Assembly (NCBI RefSeq): GCF_001898575.1
Contig: NZ_MKUD01000001.1
Coordinates: forward strand, 125,557 to 189,556
Direction: 5' to 3'
Length of the DNA: 64,000 nucleotides
From: Spirosoma sp. 48-14
Lineage (GTDB): Bacteria > Bacteroidota > Bacteroidia > Cytophagales > Spirosomataceae
Shown here: positions 45,101 to 52,346 of the stretch, one piece after another
How the letters are laid out: each line of letters opens with the position of its first letter
Numbering within the stretch: the stretch's first letter is position 1
The notes under the pieces: generated by a model
Told to the model about the DNA's origin: nothing
Seen by the model: the letters and a program-made list of their open reading frames with translations, nothing else
Database searches by the model: none
Translations under genes and position numbers: made by a program

Positions 45101-46432
45101 ACCATTTGAATCCTGGAAAATACAGGACACATCCATGCCTGTGACGTTGCCCGGCAACTGCCGATCAAAATAATTCCGGTAGGTTTTGGCTTTCAGATCG
45201 TAACTGGAGATTCCGTTTCGTGTGGTTATCCACAGCAAGCCTTTATCATCTTCCTTGTAAAGGGCATTGATATAATTATTCGCAAGAGTAGGATGCTCAC
45301 TCAATCGCCGACTCAGATGCCCAAACGGCTTTTGGCGCAGATCGATCTTATTTAATCCTCCTGCCGATGCTGCCAACCAAAGTACCTGAAACCGATCTTC
45401 AAAAATACAATGTACCCGCCCCGAATTAATACTATTCGGGTCAGCGTCCATTGGCAGATAGGTCGTCACTTTATCGGTAAAGACTGGAGGATTGCCCGCC
45501 GAAAGTTGAACCGGAACCATGGAAAGGCCAAAGTCGGTACCTACCCAAAGCCGGCCAAACGAATCTTTATGAAGACAGCCAATACTCTGAAACGTTTGGG
45601 GCAGCTCATAGGGTCTGGCCAGGTGTTTTGTCCGCAGACTATCATTCGAAACCCAGAGAACGTGCCTATCGGTGCCGATCCACATACCATCATCATGATC
45701 GAGCGTTAGGGCCAGGATATGGGCGTCGGTAAATGGATTGGCGAGCATAGCTGTCGCAGTAGGCTGATGAATGGAAGCCACAAAAAGCCCCTCACTGTAG
45801 GTAGCAATCCAGACGTGTCCAACCAGATCAATCGTTAGGTCAGTTATTTCGGTGCGTACTGAGCCGATATTTGCCAGTTTTACCCGGCTCAACTCCTGCA
45901 ACTGGCCTTCCTGATTGGCCTGGATCACAAATAAGCCATGCTGCCTGGTACCTACCCAGATTGTACCTTGACGATCAGTAGCCAGAGCCGTTATTTCGGA
46001 CTGATTCAATACCTGGAGCAATGACAGACTAGTCGGTGATATCGATTGGGCTTTTAAGCGCACAAATCGATCCAGGTTCGGATTGTACACATTGAGCCCT
46101 CCCCCTTCAGTACCCGCCCACAGTACGCCCTGCTGACTTACATGCAACGTTCTGACCCGGTTGTTCGACAGACCGTTCTCATTATCGATAGGAAGCAGAT
46201 AATGCTTTATTTCGTAGCCATCATACCGATTTATCCCTTTATTCGTCGCAATCCAGATAAAGCCCTGCTGGTCCTGTACAACAGCCATAGCATCACTATG
46301 GGATAAGCCTTCATTTACGGTTAAGTGTTCAAAGCGAAATGAGCTCGGGACTAGCTGAGCCTGACCCGACAGTTTAAGAAAGAAAGAAAAACAAGTGGCA
46401 ATCAGGAGACTGTAGATTCCTTTCATAACCAT
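42200..46432 (-). CDS. Hybrid two-component system sensor/regulator (HTCS) of a polysaccharide locus
   Basis: 1410 residues in one chain. A signal peptide leads into two-component-regulator propeller repeats (about residues 30-720, many W-I-A-T/W-V-G-T-x-x-G blades) and a Y_Y_Y domain (about 740-800). A membrane helix follows (W-W-A-Y-S-L-Y-T-L-L-I-S-G-A), then HisKA with S-H-E-L-R-T-P-L (His 882), an ATPase domain, a receiver with D-I-M-M-P (Asp 1200) and an AraC-type DNA-binding domain at the end. Such proteins sense an oligosaccharide in the periplasm and activate adjacent susC/susD genes; here these are divergent. Confidence 0.95.
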   Translation of the reverse strand: MVMKGIYSLLIATCFSFFLKLSGQAQLVPSSFRFEHLTVNEGLSHSDAMAVVQDQQGFIWIATNKGINRYDGYEIKHYLLPIDNENGLSNNRVRTLHVSQQGVLWAGTEGGGLNVYNPNLDRFVRLKAQSISPTSLSLLQVLNQSEITALATDRQGTIWVGTRQHGLFVIQANQEGQLQELSRVKLANIGSVRTEITDLTIDLVGHVWIATYSEGLFVASIHQPTATAMLANPFTDAHILALTLDHDDGMWIGTDRHVLWVSNDSLRTKHLARPYELPQTFQSIGCLHKDSFGRLWVGTDFGLSMVPVQLSAGNPPVFTDKVTTYLPMDADPNSINSGRVHCIFEDRFQVLWLAASAGGLNKIDLRQKPFGHLSRRLSEHPTLANNYINALYKEDDKGLLWITTRNGISSYDLKAKTYRNYFDRQLPGNVTGMDVSCIFQDSNGTLWFSARYDGLISIRRQNGREIIKTFPHHDGLYHYIESITEDKFGTLWTASFSYGLTRMNRDGQIIARYSSRNSRLPSDRFTFLLYDSAENVLWASTQDAGVLKLRVLPDRLELLQQFNHDRHNPTSLRVNYAWPLLKDRRGAIWVGTIGGGLHQIVRNQNGQEEIRSCATWLPDSDVESIIEDSQGNIWLGSEGLIRVNPVTHQVIRYNVVDGVQSNSFKVGAACKSRDETLYFGGINGITYLQPRAIQANPYPPFVRITGLSIANQPIGVGQSINGRVLIQKPLNKAQTLQIKAAENDFSISFVGLNFANPKKHRYAYQLVGYNDNWVQLAPGQRTASFANLPAGNYTFQVKAENGEGQWTHHPAALRLTILPPWWKTWWAYSLYTLLISGALLLARRVLLQQQALKNKIAFEHFQYEKEKELSDLKLEFFTNVSHELRTPLTLILGPMEELAASAWKFNGMKDKVLLVHQQTRRLLSLINQLLDFRKMESQHIPLQAVRSDAVSFLVELFLMFKLKAEEQKIKYTIDTLPEPVMLYFDRSKLEVAVINVLSNALKYTSAGHGVHLSIRVVGDIGQSARFQQQKLLTNYLDITVRDEGIGIKPDELNRIFDLYYQASHTANMRVVGTGIGLSLVKQFIERHGGEVSLTSQVGQGTTFVIRLPFGKDHLAASDLALDTQGPALSVHPQPFIDEVTVIPTDLTSATLRLLIVEDNSDVRQYITHLFAAKFEVFTAVDGIDGWEQALQLMPDVIISDIMMPRSDGLDLCKKIKQHPKTLHIPVVLLTARVAVVHEIEGLETGADEYISKPFNPDLLIAKVNTLVHNRLKLRQYYQQKILLEPTEVLIPDADKVFLETAMSIVEKNLGEPEFSVLELVKEMAMSRSVFYRRIKNITGQSVVEFINDVRMKRAAQLLASSQLRISEVCALVGLEDVKYFRKSFQQVHGVSPSEYARKHRVERDVQPEVC

Positions 46433-46625
46433 CAGAGAAGTATTAGTTTAAGGGATAATACTCAGCCTTCAACAAACCGAACCCGTGTATACAACTAGCG
46501 TATTCTTGTACACAAGTATTAAACAACAAAATAAATAATACTAATTTTTCTACAATTAATTATTCCATTACAAAAACGCCATATGTTACTGATAATGTAA
46601 ATTTATTTCTATAAAGCCGAATAAG

Positions 46626-46664
46626 CGAACAATTTACCCCCCTATTTCGAACAATCTCCCCCCC
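46626..46664 (+). promoter_or_regulatory. Candidate HTCS operator: direct repeat at two helical turns
   Basis: Two 17-base copies (46626-46642 and 46648-46664) agree at 15 positions; each is CGAACAAT followed by a C-tract. Their starts are 22 bp apart, about two turns of DNA, as suits the two helix-turn-helix motifs of dimeric AraC-type domains. The second copy ends 21 bases before the TATTTTTG box, a usual activator position. Confidence 0.5.
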
Positions 46665-46685
46665 ATTAATTGTGTTTTGCCAACA

Positions 46686-46693
46686 TATTTTTG
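46686..46693 (+). promoter_or_regulatory. Candidate -7 box of the susC promoter
   Basis: TATTTTTG fits the Bacteroidota TAnnTTTG consensus. No clear TTTG -33 element lies at the proper distance, which is expected for an activator-dependent promoter. Confidence 0.4.
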
Positions 46694-46783
46694 CAATACG
46701 ATCATTTCAATAGCAAAACAAACCTTGTTGAGTAAAATTAGCTCTGACAACTATCTATTCTACTTCTGGTTAGACCACATCCA

Positions 46784-46799
46784 TTCGCATCTGTGCGAA
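46784..46799 (+). promoter_or_regulatory. Short palindrome upstream of susC
   Basis: A perfect 6-bp inverted repeat with a 4-base centre (46784-46789 and 46794-46799), downstream of the candidate promoter. It may be an operator or a hairpin in the susC leader. Confidence 0.3.
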
Positions 46800-46951
46800 A
46801 GTTGCATGAATCATTACTCGCAAATAGCACCAATAGGTTTTAACAAATAGGGCAATTCTGCCTACTGATATCTTTTGATAACAGACCGCGATACCGTCTT
46901 TCTATCCGCTAAATTAACCAGTTTACATTATCCATTTTTTAATTAAACTTT

Positions 46952-49900
46952 ATGCAAAAACCTTGTACACGCCAGAAGGTCTTCTTATCACAAAGGAGTC
47001 TCTTCCAAAGGAACGCGGCATTAACCCTACGACCTGCGTTTCATTCTCTGCTTCTGTTTTGTCTGCTTTTATCAACCGCAGCCTTCGCCCAAACGAAGGT
47101 CAGTGGAAAGGTCACTGATGCACAGGGGCTGGCTTTGCCGGGGGTAAGTATTGTGGTCAAAGGCACAACGACGGGTACGGTTTCAGCTGCTGACGGTGCC
47201 TATTCATTAAACGTACCTAGCCGAACCTCGACATTGGTATTCTCCTACATTGGTTTTGTCAGTCAGGAAATACCCCTCAACAACCGGAGTGAGATCAACA
47301 TCAGCATGGCCTCCGACGATAAAATGCTGAACGAAGTCGTTGTAGTAGGGTATGGTGAGCAAAAGAAAGAGACGGTAACGGGTGCTGTAGCCACCGTAAA
47401 AGGAACCGATCTGGTTAAATCGCCAGCAGTCAACATGACCAACTCGATTGCTGGACGGATGCCGGGCGTTATTGCCACCAACGCCAGTGGTGAACCAGGT
47501 TATGATGGCTCTACGATTCGGATTCGGGGAACAAACTCGCTCGGAAACAACGATGCTTTAATTGTTATCGACGGTGTACCAGCGCGGGCCGGGGGTATTG
47601 ACCGACTGAACCCAGCCGACATTGAGAGTATTTCCGTTCTGAAAGATGCTTCGGCAGCTATTTACGGATCGCGGGCTGCTAACGGGGTTATTCTGGTAAC
47701 GACCAAGCATGGTAAGACCGGTAAGCCTGAATTATCGTACAGCTTCAACCAGGGATGGGCACAACCTACAGTTATTCCTAAGATGGCCTCAGCAGCTGAG
47801 TATGCTCAGTTGAACAATGAGATCAACCTATACAACCTGCCTGCCCAATACTGGAAAGACGCTAATGCCGCTTTTAATACAACGGGGAGCTACACTCGCC
47901 CCGACAACGGCGCCATTGCCAAGGCGGCCTACACACCCGACGAAATCAAGAAGTATCAGGATGGCTCCGATCCCTGGAAGTATCCGAATACCGACTGGTT
48001 TGGCGCTGCCCTGAAAAACTGGTCGCCCCAGTCACGGCATACGCTTCAGTTGTCGGGAGGTAGTGAAAACGTCAAGTACCTGGCATCGGTCAACTACCAG
48101 AATCAGGATGGTTACTACAAAAACTCGGCAACGGGCTACAAGCAGTACGACTTCCGTCTGAATCTGGACGCCAAAATCAGTAAACACATCAGCACGGTGA
48201 TTGGCGTAGTAGGTCGTCAGGAGAACCGTAATTTCCCAACCGTTGGAGCAGGGGCTATTTTCCGGATGCTCATGCGTGGCTATCCTAACAAGCCTGCTTA
48301 TTGGCCCAATGGGTTACCTGCTCCTGATATCGAGAACGGACAACAGCCCGTACTGGTTACGACTAGTGCTACAGGTTACGACAAAGACACTCGCTATTAC
48401 CTGCAAAGTAATGCCAGCGTTAACATCACCAACCCCTGGATACCGGGCCTGAAACTCACCGGTAGCGTAGCCCTGGACAAATACCTACAGGAAGGCAAAA
48501 CCTGGCAAACCCCCTGGTACGTCTATAGCTGGGATTATACTACCTACGATGCCAACAACCAACCGCTTTTGCAAAAAGTAGCCAAAGGTCCTGCGCAGGC
48601 AACCCTGAACCAGTACACCAACGACCAGTTCAACTCGCTGCTATCGGGTATTCTGTCCTACGATCACACCTTTGGCGGTAATCATGCCATCACGGTGCTG
48701 GCCGGTATTACCAAAGAGCAATCGAACTCAAACGGTTTCTCAGCTTTCCGGAAGTACTTTGCCTCGACAGCCATCGACCAACTGTTTGCCGGTGGTAGCG
48801 CCGAGAAAAACAGCAATACGACCGCTGCCTGGGAACGTGCCCGGATGAGCTATTTCGGTCGTGCCGCTTACAACTACAAAGAAAAGTATCTGGCCGAATT
48901 CCTGTGGCGCTATGATGGCTCGTACATGTTCCCGGCCAACAGCCGTTGGGGCTTCTTCCCTGGCGTATCGGCTGGCTGGCGGATTTCGGAAGAAAACTTC
49001 TTCAAGAAAAGCCTGTCTGCCATCAGTTCCCTCAAACTGCGGGCATCATGGGGTCAGTTGGGTAACGACCAGGTATATTTCAATGGCGCACTGCGTGAGT
49101 ACGATTACCTGCCAACTTATGCCTACGGTGATGTTGTAAACTCAAACTGGGGTTATGTAATCGGCAATCAGGTAGCGCAAACGCTTTACGAGAACGGCGT
49201 ACCCAACACGACGCTGACCTGGGAAGTAGCTAACAACACCGACATTGGTCTGGAAGGATCGGCCCTGAATGGTAAGATTTTCTTCGAATTCGACGTCTTC
49301 CTGAACAAACGGTCGAACATCCTCTGGCGGAAAAGCGCGTCGATCCCACAAACAACGGGTGCTACCTTACCGGCTACCAACATTGGGAAGGTTACCAACC
49401 GGGGATATGAGTTCCGTGTAGGTTACAACGGCCAGGTTGGCGAAGTAAAATACTCGGTGAGCGTGAACGGTGGCTATGCTAAAAACGAAATCACATTCTG
49501 GGACGAAACCCCCGGTGCGCCTGAATGGCAGCGTTCGACTGGCAAGCCCATTCCGAGCAACGTAAATGATCCGAACCAGGCCAATGGAACCCTGCTATAC
49601 CAATATGATGGTATTTTCACTTCGCAGGCCGACATCGATGCCAACAAACTTGACTATAGCGGTGTAGGTGCCAGCGTATTACGCCCAGGCGATATGAAGC
49701 TGAAAGACATCAATGGTGATGGCAAGATCAATGGTGACGACCGCGTTCGGGCCGACCGTAACAACCAACCACGGTTCCAGGGTGGTTTTTCAGGTAACCT
49801 TCGCTGGAAGAACTTTGATTTCAGCGTTCTGCTACAGGCTTCGACAGGTGGCCAGATCTTCCTGCAAACCGAATCAGGTACGATTGGTAACTTCTTGAAA

Positions 49901-50236
49901 TGGAGCTATGATCACCGCTGGACGGTCGATAACCCCAGCTCGACCGACCCACGCATTGTTGACCGCAGCAACCAATACTTCTCCAACGGAACCAGCTACT
50001 GGCTCAAAAGTACCGACTACATTCGTCTGAAAAACGTTGAATTGGGCTACACCCTTCCAGCTACGTTTGCCAATAAAATCGGCCTGAACAATCTGCGGGT
50101 GTACGTAAACGGGCTGAACCTGGCGACCTACTCGCCATCGATGAAAGGTCTGTTCGATCCTGAATCAACCAGCGGTAGCGCTCAATACTATCCGCAAGCC
50201 CGGATCATCAACACCGGTTTGTCTGTCAGTTTCTAA
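46952..50236 (+). CDS. SusC/RagA family TonB-linked outer-membrane transporter
   Basis: 1094 residues. A long N-terminus with a signal segment is followed by a carboxypeptidase-like regulatory domain (V-S-G-K-V-T-D-A-Q-G-L-A-L-P-G-V-S). The TonB box region and plug come next (V-V-V-G-Y-G-E-Q-K-K-E, V-L-K-D-A-S-A-A-I-Y-G-S-R-A-A-N-G-V), then a 22-strand-type barrel ending in an aromatic residue (L-S-V-S-F). It imports oligosaccharides delivered by the paired SusD lipoprotein, driven by TonB. The SusD gene follows after 18 bases. Confidence 0.96.
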   Translation: MQKPCTRQKVFLSQRSLFQRNAALTLRPAFHSLLLFCLLLSTAAFAQTKVSGKVTDAQGLALPGVSIVVKGTTTGTVSAADGAYSLNVPSRTSTLVFSYIGFVSQEIPLNNRSEINISMASDDKMLNEVVVVGYGEQKKETVTGAVATVKGTDLVKSPAVNMTNSIAGRMPGVIATNASGEPGYDGSTIRIRGTNSLGNNDALIVIDGVPARAGGIDRLNPADIESISVLKDASAAIYGSRAANGVILVTTKHGKTGKPELSYSFNQGWAQPTVIPKMASAAEYAQLNNEINLYNLPAQYWKDANAAFNTTGSYTRPDNGAIAKAAYTPDEIKKYQDGSDPWKYPNTDWFGAALKNWSPQSRHTLQLSGGSENVKYLASVNYQNQDGYYKNSATGYKQYDFRLNLDAKISKHISTVIGVVGRQENRNFPTVGAGAIFRMLMRGYPNKPAYWPNGLPAPDIENGQQPVLVTTSATGYDKDTRYYLQSNASVNITNPWIPGLKLTGSVALDKYLQEGKTWQTPWYVYSWDYTTYDANNQPLLQKVAKGPAQATLNQYTNDQFNSLLSGILSYDHTFGGNHAITVLAGITKEQSNSNGFSAFRKYFASTAIDQLFAGGSAEKNSNTTAAWERARMSYFGRAAYNYKEKYLAEFLWRYDGSYMFPANSRWGFFPGVSAGWRISEENFFKKSLSAISSLKLRASWGQLGNDQVYFNGALREYDYLPTYAYGDVVNSNWGYVIGNQVAQTLYENGVPNTTLTWEVANNTDIGLEGSALNGKIFFEFDVFLNKRSNILWRKSASIPQTTGATLPATNIGKVTNRGYEFRVGYNGQVGEVKYSVSVNGGYAKNEITFWDETPGAPEWQRSTGKPIPSNVNDPNQANGTLLYQYDGIFTSQADIDANKLDYSGVGASVLRPGDMKLKDINGDGKINGDDRVRADRNNQPRFQGGFSGNLRWKNFDFSVLLQASTGGQIFLQTESGTIGNFLKWSYDHRWTVDNPSSTDPRIVDRSNQYFSNGTSYWLKSTDYIRLKNVELGYTLPATFANKIGLNNLRVYVNGLNLATYSPSMKGLFDPESTSGSAQYYPQARIINTGLSVSF

Positions 50237-50254
50237 ACGAATTTCAACCACATT

Positions 50255-52111
50255 ATGAACTATATTATTAAATGTCTGTCCTTCTGTCTGCTGCTGGGTG
50301 TTACGCTGGTAGCCTGCAATCAGGATTTCCTCAATACAAAGCCACTCGATAAGGTATCGGGTGAAGCGGTCTGGTCTGACCAGGCTCTTGCCGACGCGTT
50401 TGTCACTGACGTATACAACGGACTGCGCGATGGAATTCTGGATCAAATGAGCTTCGACTGCCAGACTGATAATGCGCTATATAGCTTCGGCAAGCAAGAT
50501 GTTAACGAAGCCAATGTAAGCCCATCCAACTTGGGAACGATAAAATCGACGATGGAATGGAGCGCTATGTATCAGCGTATCCGGGCGGCCAATATTGCGC
50601 TGGCTAACCTGGCCAAGCCTAAGTTCGATAACAGCAGCGGTGTTGCCGATCGAATGAAGGGTGAAATGTATTTCATGCGGGGTTATTTCTACAATCAGCT
50701 TCTGCGGTATTACGGCGGTGTGCCCATCATTAAAAATGCGTATACGTTGAATGAAGCCGATTTCGGTGTTGCCCGGAATACGTATGAAGAGTGCGTTAAC
50801 GCGATTGTCAGCGACCTCGATTCGGCGGCTCTGCTCCTCAAAGGCAAAACTCTGGCAGCCGGTCGAGCTACGCAGGGAGCTGCTCTGGCGCTAAAAGCTC
50901 GTGTATTGATGTACGCTGCCAGCGACCTGCACGACATTCCAACGGCCAAAATTAAATCATCGGTTATTGCCAGCTTCGACAAGCCTGAACTACTCGGTTA
51001 TGTTAGTGGCGACCGGACGGCCCGTTGGCAAAAAGCCAAAGATGCAGCGAAAGCGGTTATAGATCTGAATCAGTATGGCTACAAACTGAATCTGACAGCT
51101 CCCGTTACAGCTGCCGAAGGTCAGCAGAACTACATCAACATGTATCTGTCTCGCAATGGTGGTGAAGCCGATGGCATTTTCCTGAAATACTACATCCGCG
51201 CTTCATTCGACGACTGGGGCTCCTGGTATCCACGTAACAACATGCCTAATGGCTATCATGGCTGGACATCCAGCGAACCAACTCAGCAGCTGGTTGATAG
51301 CTATGAAATGATGGACGGTACAAAGTTCGACTGGAAAAACCCAACCCATGCCGCTGCGCCTTACGAAAACCGGGACCCACGCTTCTATGCATCGATCCTG
51401 TATGATGGAGCCCAATGGAAGCCCCGCACACCCGATGGAGCTGGTATCGACCCAGCCGGTCAGATCCAGACAGGATTCTACGAAGTCGGAACGGGCGGTG
51501 GCACCACTACGCCTTATGCTGGTCTGGACACCCGGAACAGCACCATCGAAAACTGGAATGGTACCTGGACCGGCTACGCTATCCGTAAGTTCATGGATCC
51601 CGACCCAACGCTGGTCGACATGAACATCCGTCAGGAAGTACCATCGATTCAAATCCGCTTCACGGAAGTTGTGCTCAACTATGCCGAGGCTTGTCTGGCA
51701 CTAGGTCAGGAAACCGAAGCCAAAACCTGGATCAACCGGGTACGTTTCCGGGTAGGTATGCCAGCCATTACCGAATCAGGAAGTGCTCTGGTAGCCCGTT
51801 ATCAGAACGAACGGAACATCGAAATGCTCTTCGAAGATCAGCGTTTCTACGACGTTCGTCGCTGGATGATAGCTCCTCAGGCATTAGGCAGTCAGGCTAA
51901 GATTATTGTGATCACGGGTAAACTGAAACCAGGCAAAACCGTCACGACGTACAAGTATAATAAAGACAACTACAACTATACGTACAGCGTGCAGGATTTG
52001 GGAACAGGTAAGGAAAACCGGAAGTGGAGCGATAAGATTTACTTCCTGCCGATCAGCCGCGACGAAATCAACCGGAACAATAAACTGGTTCAAAATCCGG
52101 GATATAATTAA
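50255..52111 (+). CDS. SusD/RagB family glycan-binding lipoprotein
   Basis: 618 residues with a lipoprotein signal (V-T-L-V-A-C-N-Q-D-F-L-N-T, Cys about residue 22). The family signatures are L-D-K-V-S-G-E-A-V-W-S-D, R-G-Y-F-Y-N-Q-L-L-R-Y-Y-G-G-V-P-I and, near the end, R-N-I-E-M-L-F-E-D-Q-R-F-Y-D-V-R-R-W. The TPR-like helical fold caps the SusC barrel and binds the glycan. It forms one transcript with susC; a strong terminator follows. Confidence 0.95.
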   Translation: MNYIIKCLSFCLLLGVTLVACNQDFLNTKPLDKVSGEAVWSDQALADAFVTDVYNGLRDGILDQMSFDCQTDNALYSFGKQDVNEANVSPSNLGTIKSTMEWSAMYQRIRAANIALANLAKPKFDNSSGVADRMKGEMYFMRGYFYNQLLRYYGGVPIIKNAYTLNEADFGVARNTYEECVNAIVSDLDSAALLLKGKTLAAGRATQGAALALKARVLMYAASDLHDIPTAKIKSSVIASFDKPELLGYVSGDRTARWQKAKDAAKAVIDLNQYGYKLNLTAPVTAAEGQQNYINMYLSRNGGEADGIFLKYYIRASFDDWGSWYPRNNMPNGYHGWTSSEPTQQLVDSYEMMDGTKFDWKNPTHAAAPYENRDPRFYASILYDGAQWKPRTPDGAGIDPAGQIQTGFYEVGTGGGTTTPYAGLDTRNSTIENWNGTWTGYAIRKFMDPDPTLVDMNIRQEVPSIQIRFTEVVLNYAEACLALGQETEAKTWINRVRFRVGMPAITESGSALVARYQNERNIEMLFEDQRFYDVRRWMIAPQALGSQAKIIVITGKLKPGKTVTTYKYNKDNYNYTYSVQDLGTGKENRKWSDKIYFLPISRDEINRNNKLVQNPGYN

Positions 52112-52134
52112 TGATTGAATGATTGAATGATTGA
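52111..52134 (+). repeat. Three tandem copies of an 8-bp unit
   Basis: ATGATTGA is repeated three times without a break directly after the susD stop, with an inverted copy of the unit at 52151-52162 allowing a hairpin. It has the look of a slippage-prone tract and ends outside the coding sequence. Confidence 0.8.
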
Positions 52135-52186
52135 ATGGGAGTAAATCAGCAATTCAATCATTTTAAAATGGCTGCGCAAGTCCAGA

Positions 52187-52224
52187 CGAAAAATGCCAGC
52201 GCTTACGAGTGCTGGCATTTTTCG
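52187..52224 (+). terminator. Strong terminator after susC-susD
   Basis: A 17-bp stem (14 bp perfect, 52187-52200 with 52211-52224, plus three inner pairs) with a TACG tetraloop and an A-run/T-run at its base. It should stop the susCD transcript, so the downstream FG-GAP gene needs its own promoter or leakage. Confidence 0.9.
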
Positions 52225-52240
52225 TTTATTTTTAGTATCA

Positions 52241-52319
52241 ATAGTCATTGATTGTCATTGTAAGTTATTCGATGGACAGGTATACAGCTAAATGCCCAAA
52301 AATGACTATCTATGACAAT
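52241..52319. repeat. Imperfect inverted repeat upstream of the FG-GAP gene
   Basis: Arms 52241-52259 and 52301-52319 match at about 15 of 19 positions. Each arm is a doubled word (TAGTCATTGATTGTCATT-like). The element fills the promoter region before the FG-GAP/ASPIC gene. Confidence 0.55.
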
Positions 52320-52346
52320 TAATGATTCATTTAACGCCTACATTAC

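Larger units (their letters stand above)
46433..46951. other. Divergent regulatory region between HTCS and susC
   Basis: 519 bases without a gene, AT-rich with C-tracts. It holds a direct repeat with 22-bp spacing (46626-46664), a TATTTTTG box (46686-46693) and a 6-4-6 palindrome (46784-46799). The susC start at 46952 leaves a leader of roughly 250 bases if the box is the promoter. Confidence 0.65.

Noticed and set aside
52111-52134. Possible CRISPR-like tandem repeat
   Set aside because: Units are 8 bp and directly adjacent with no spacers; no cas genes are present.
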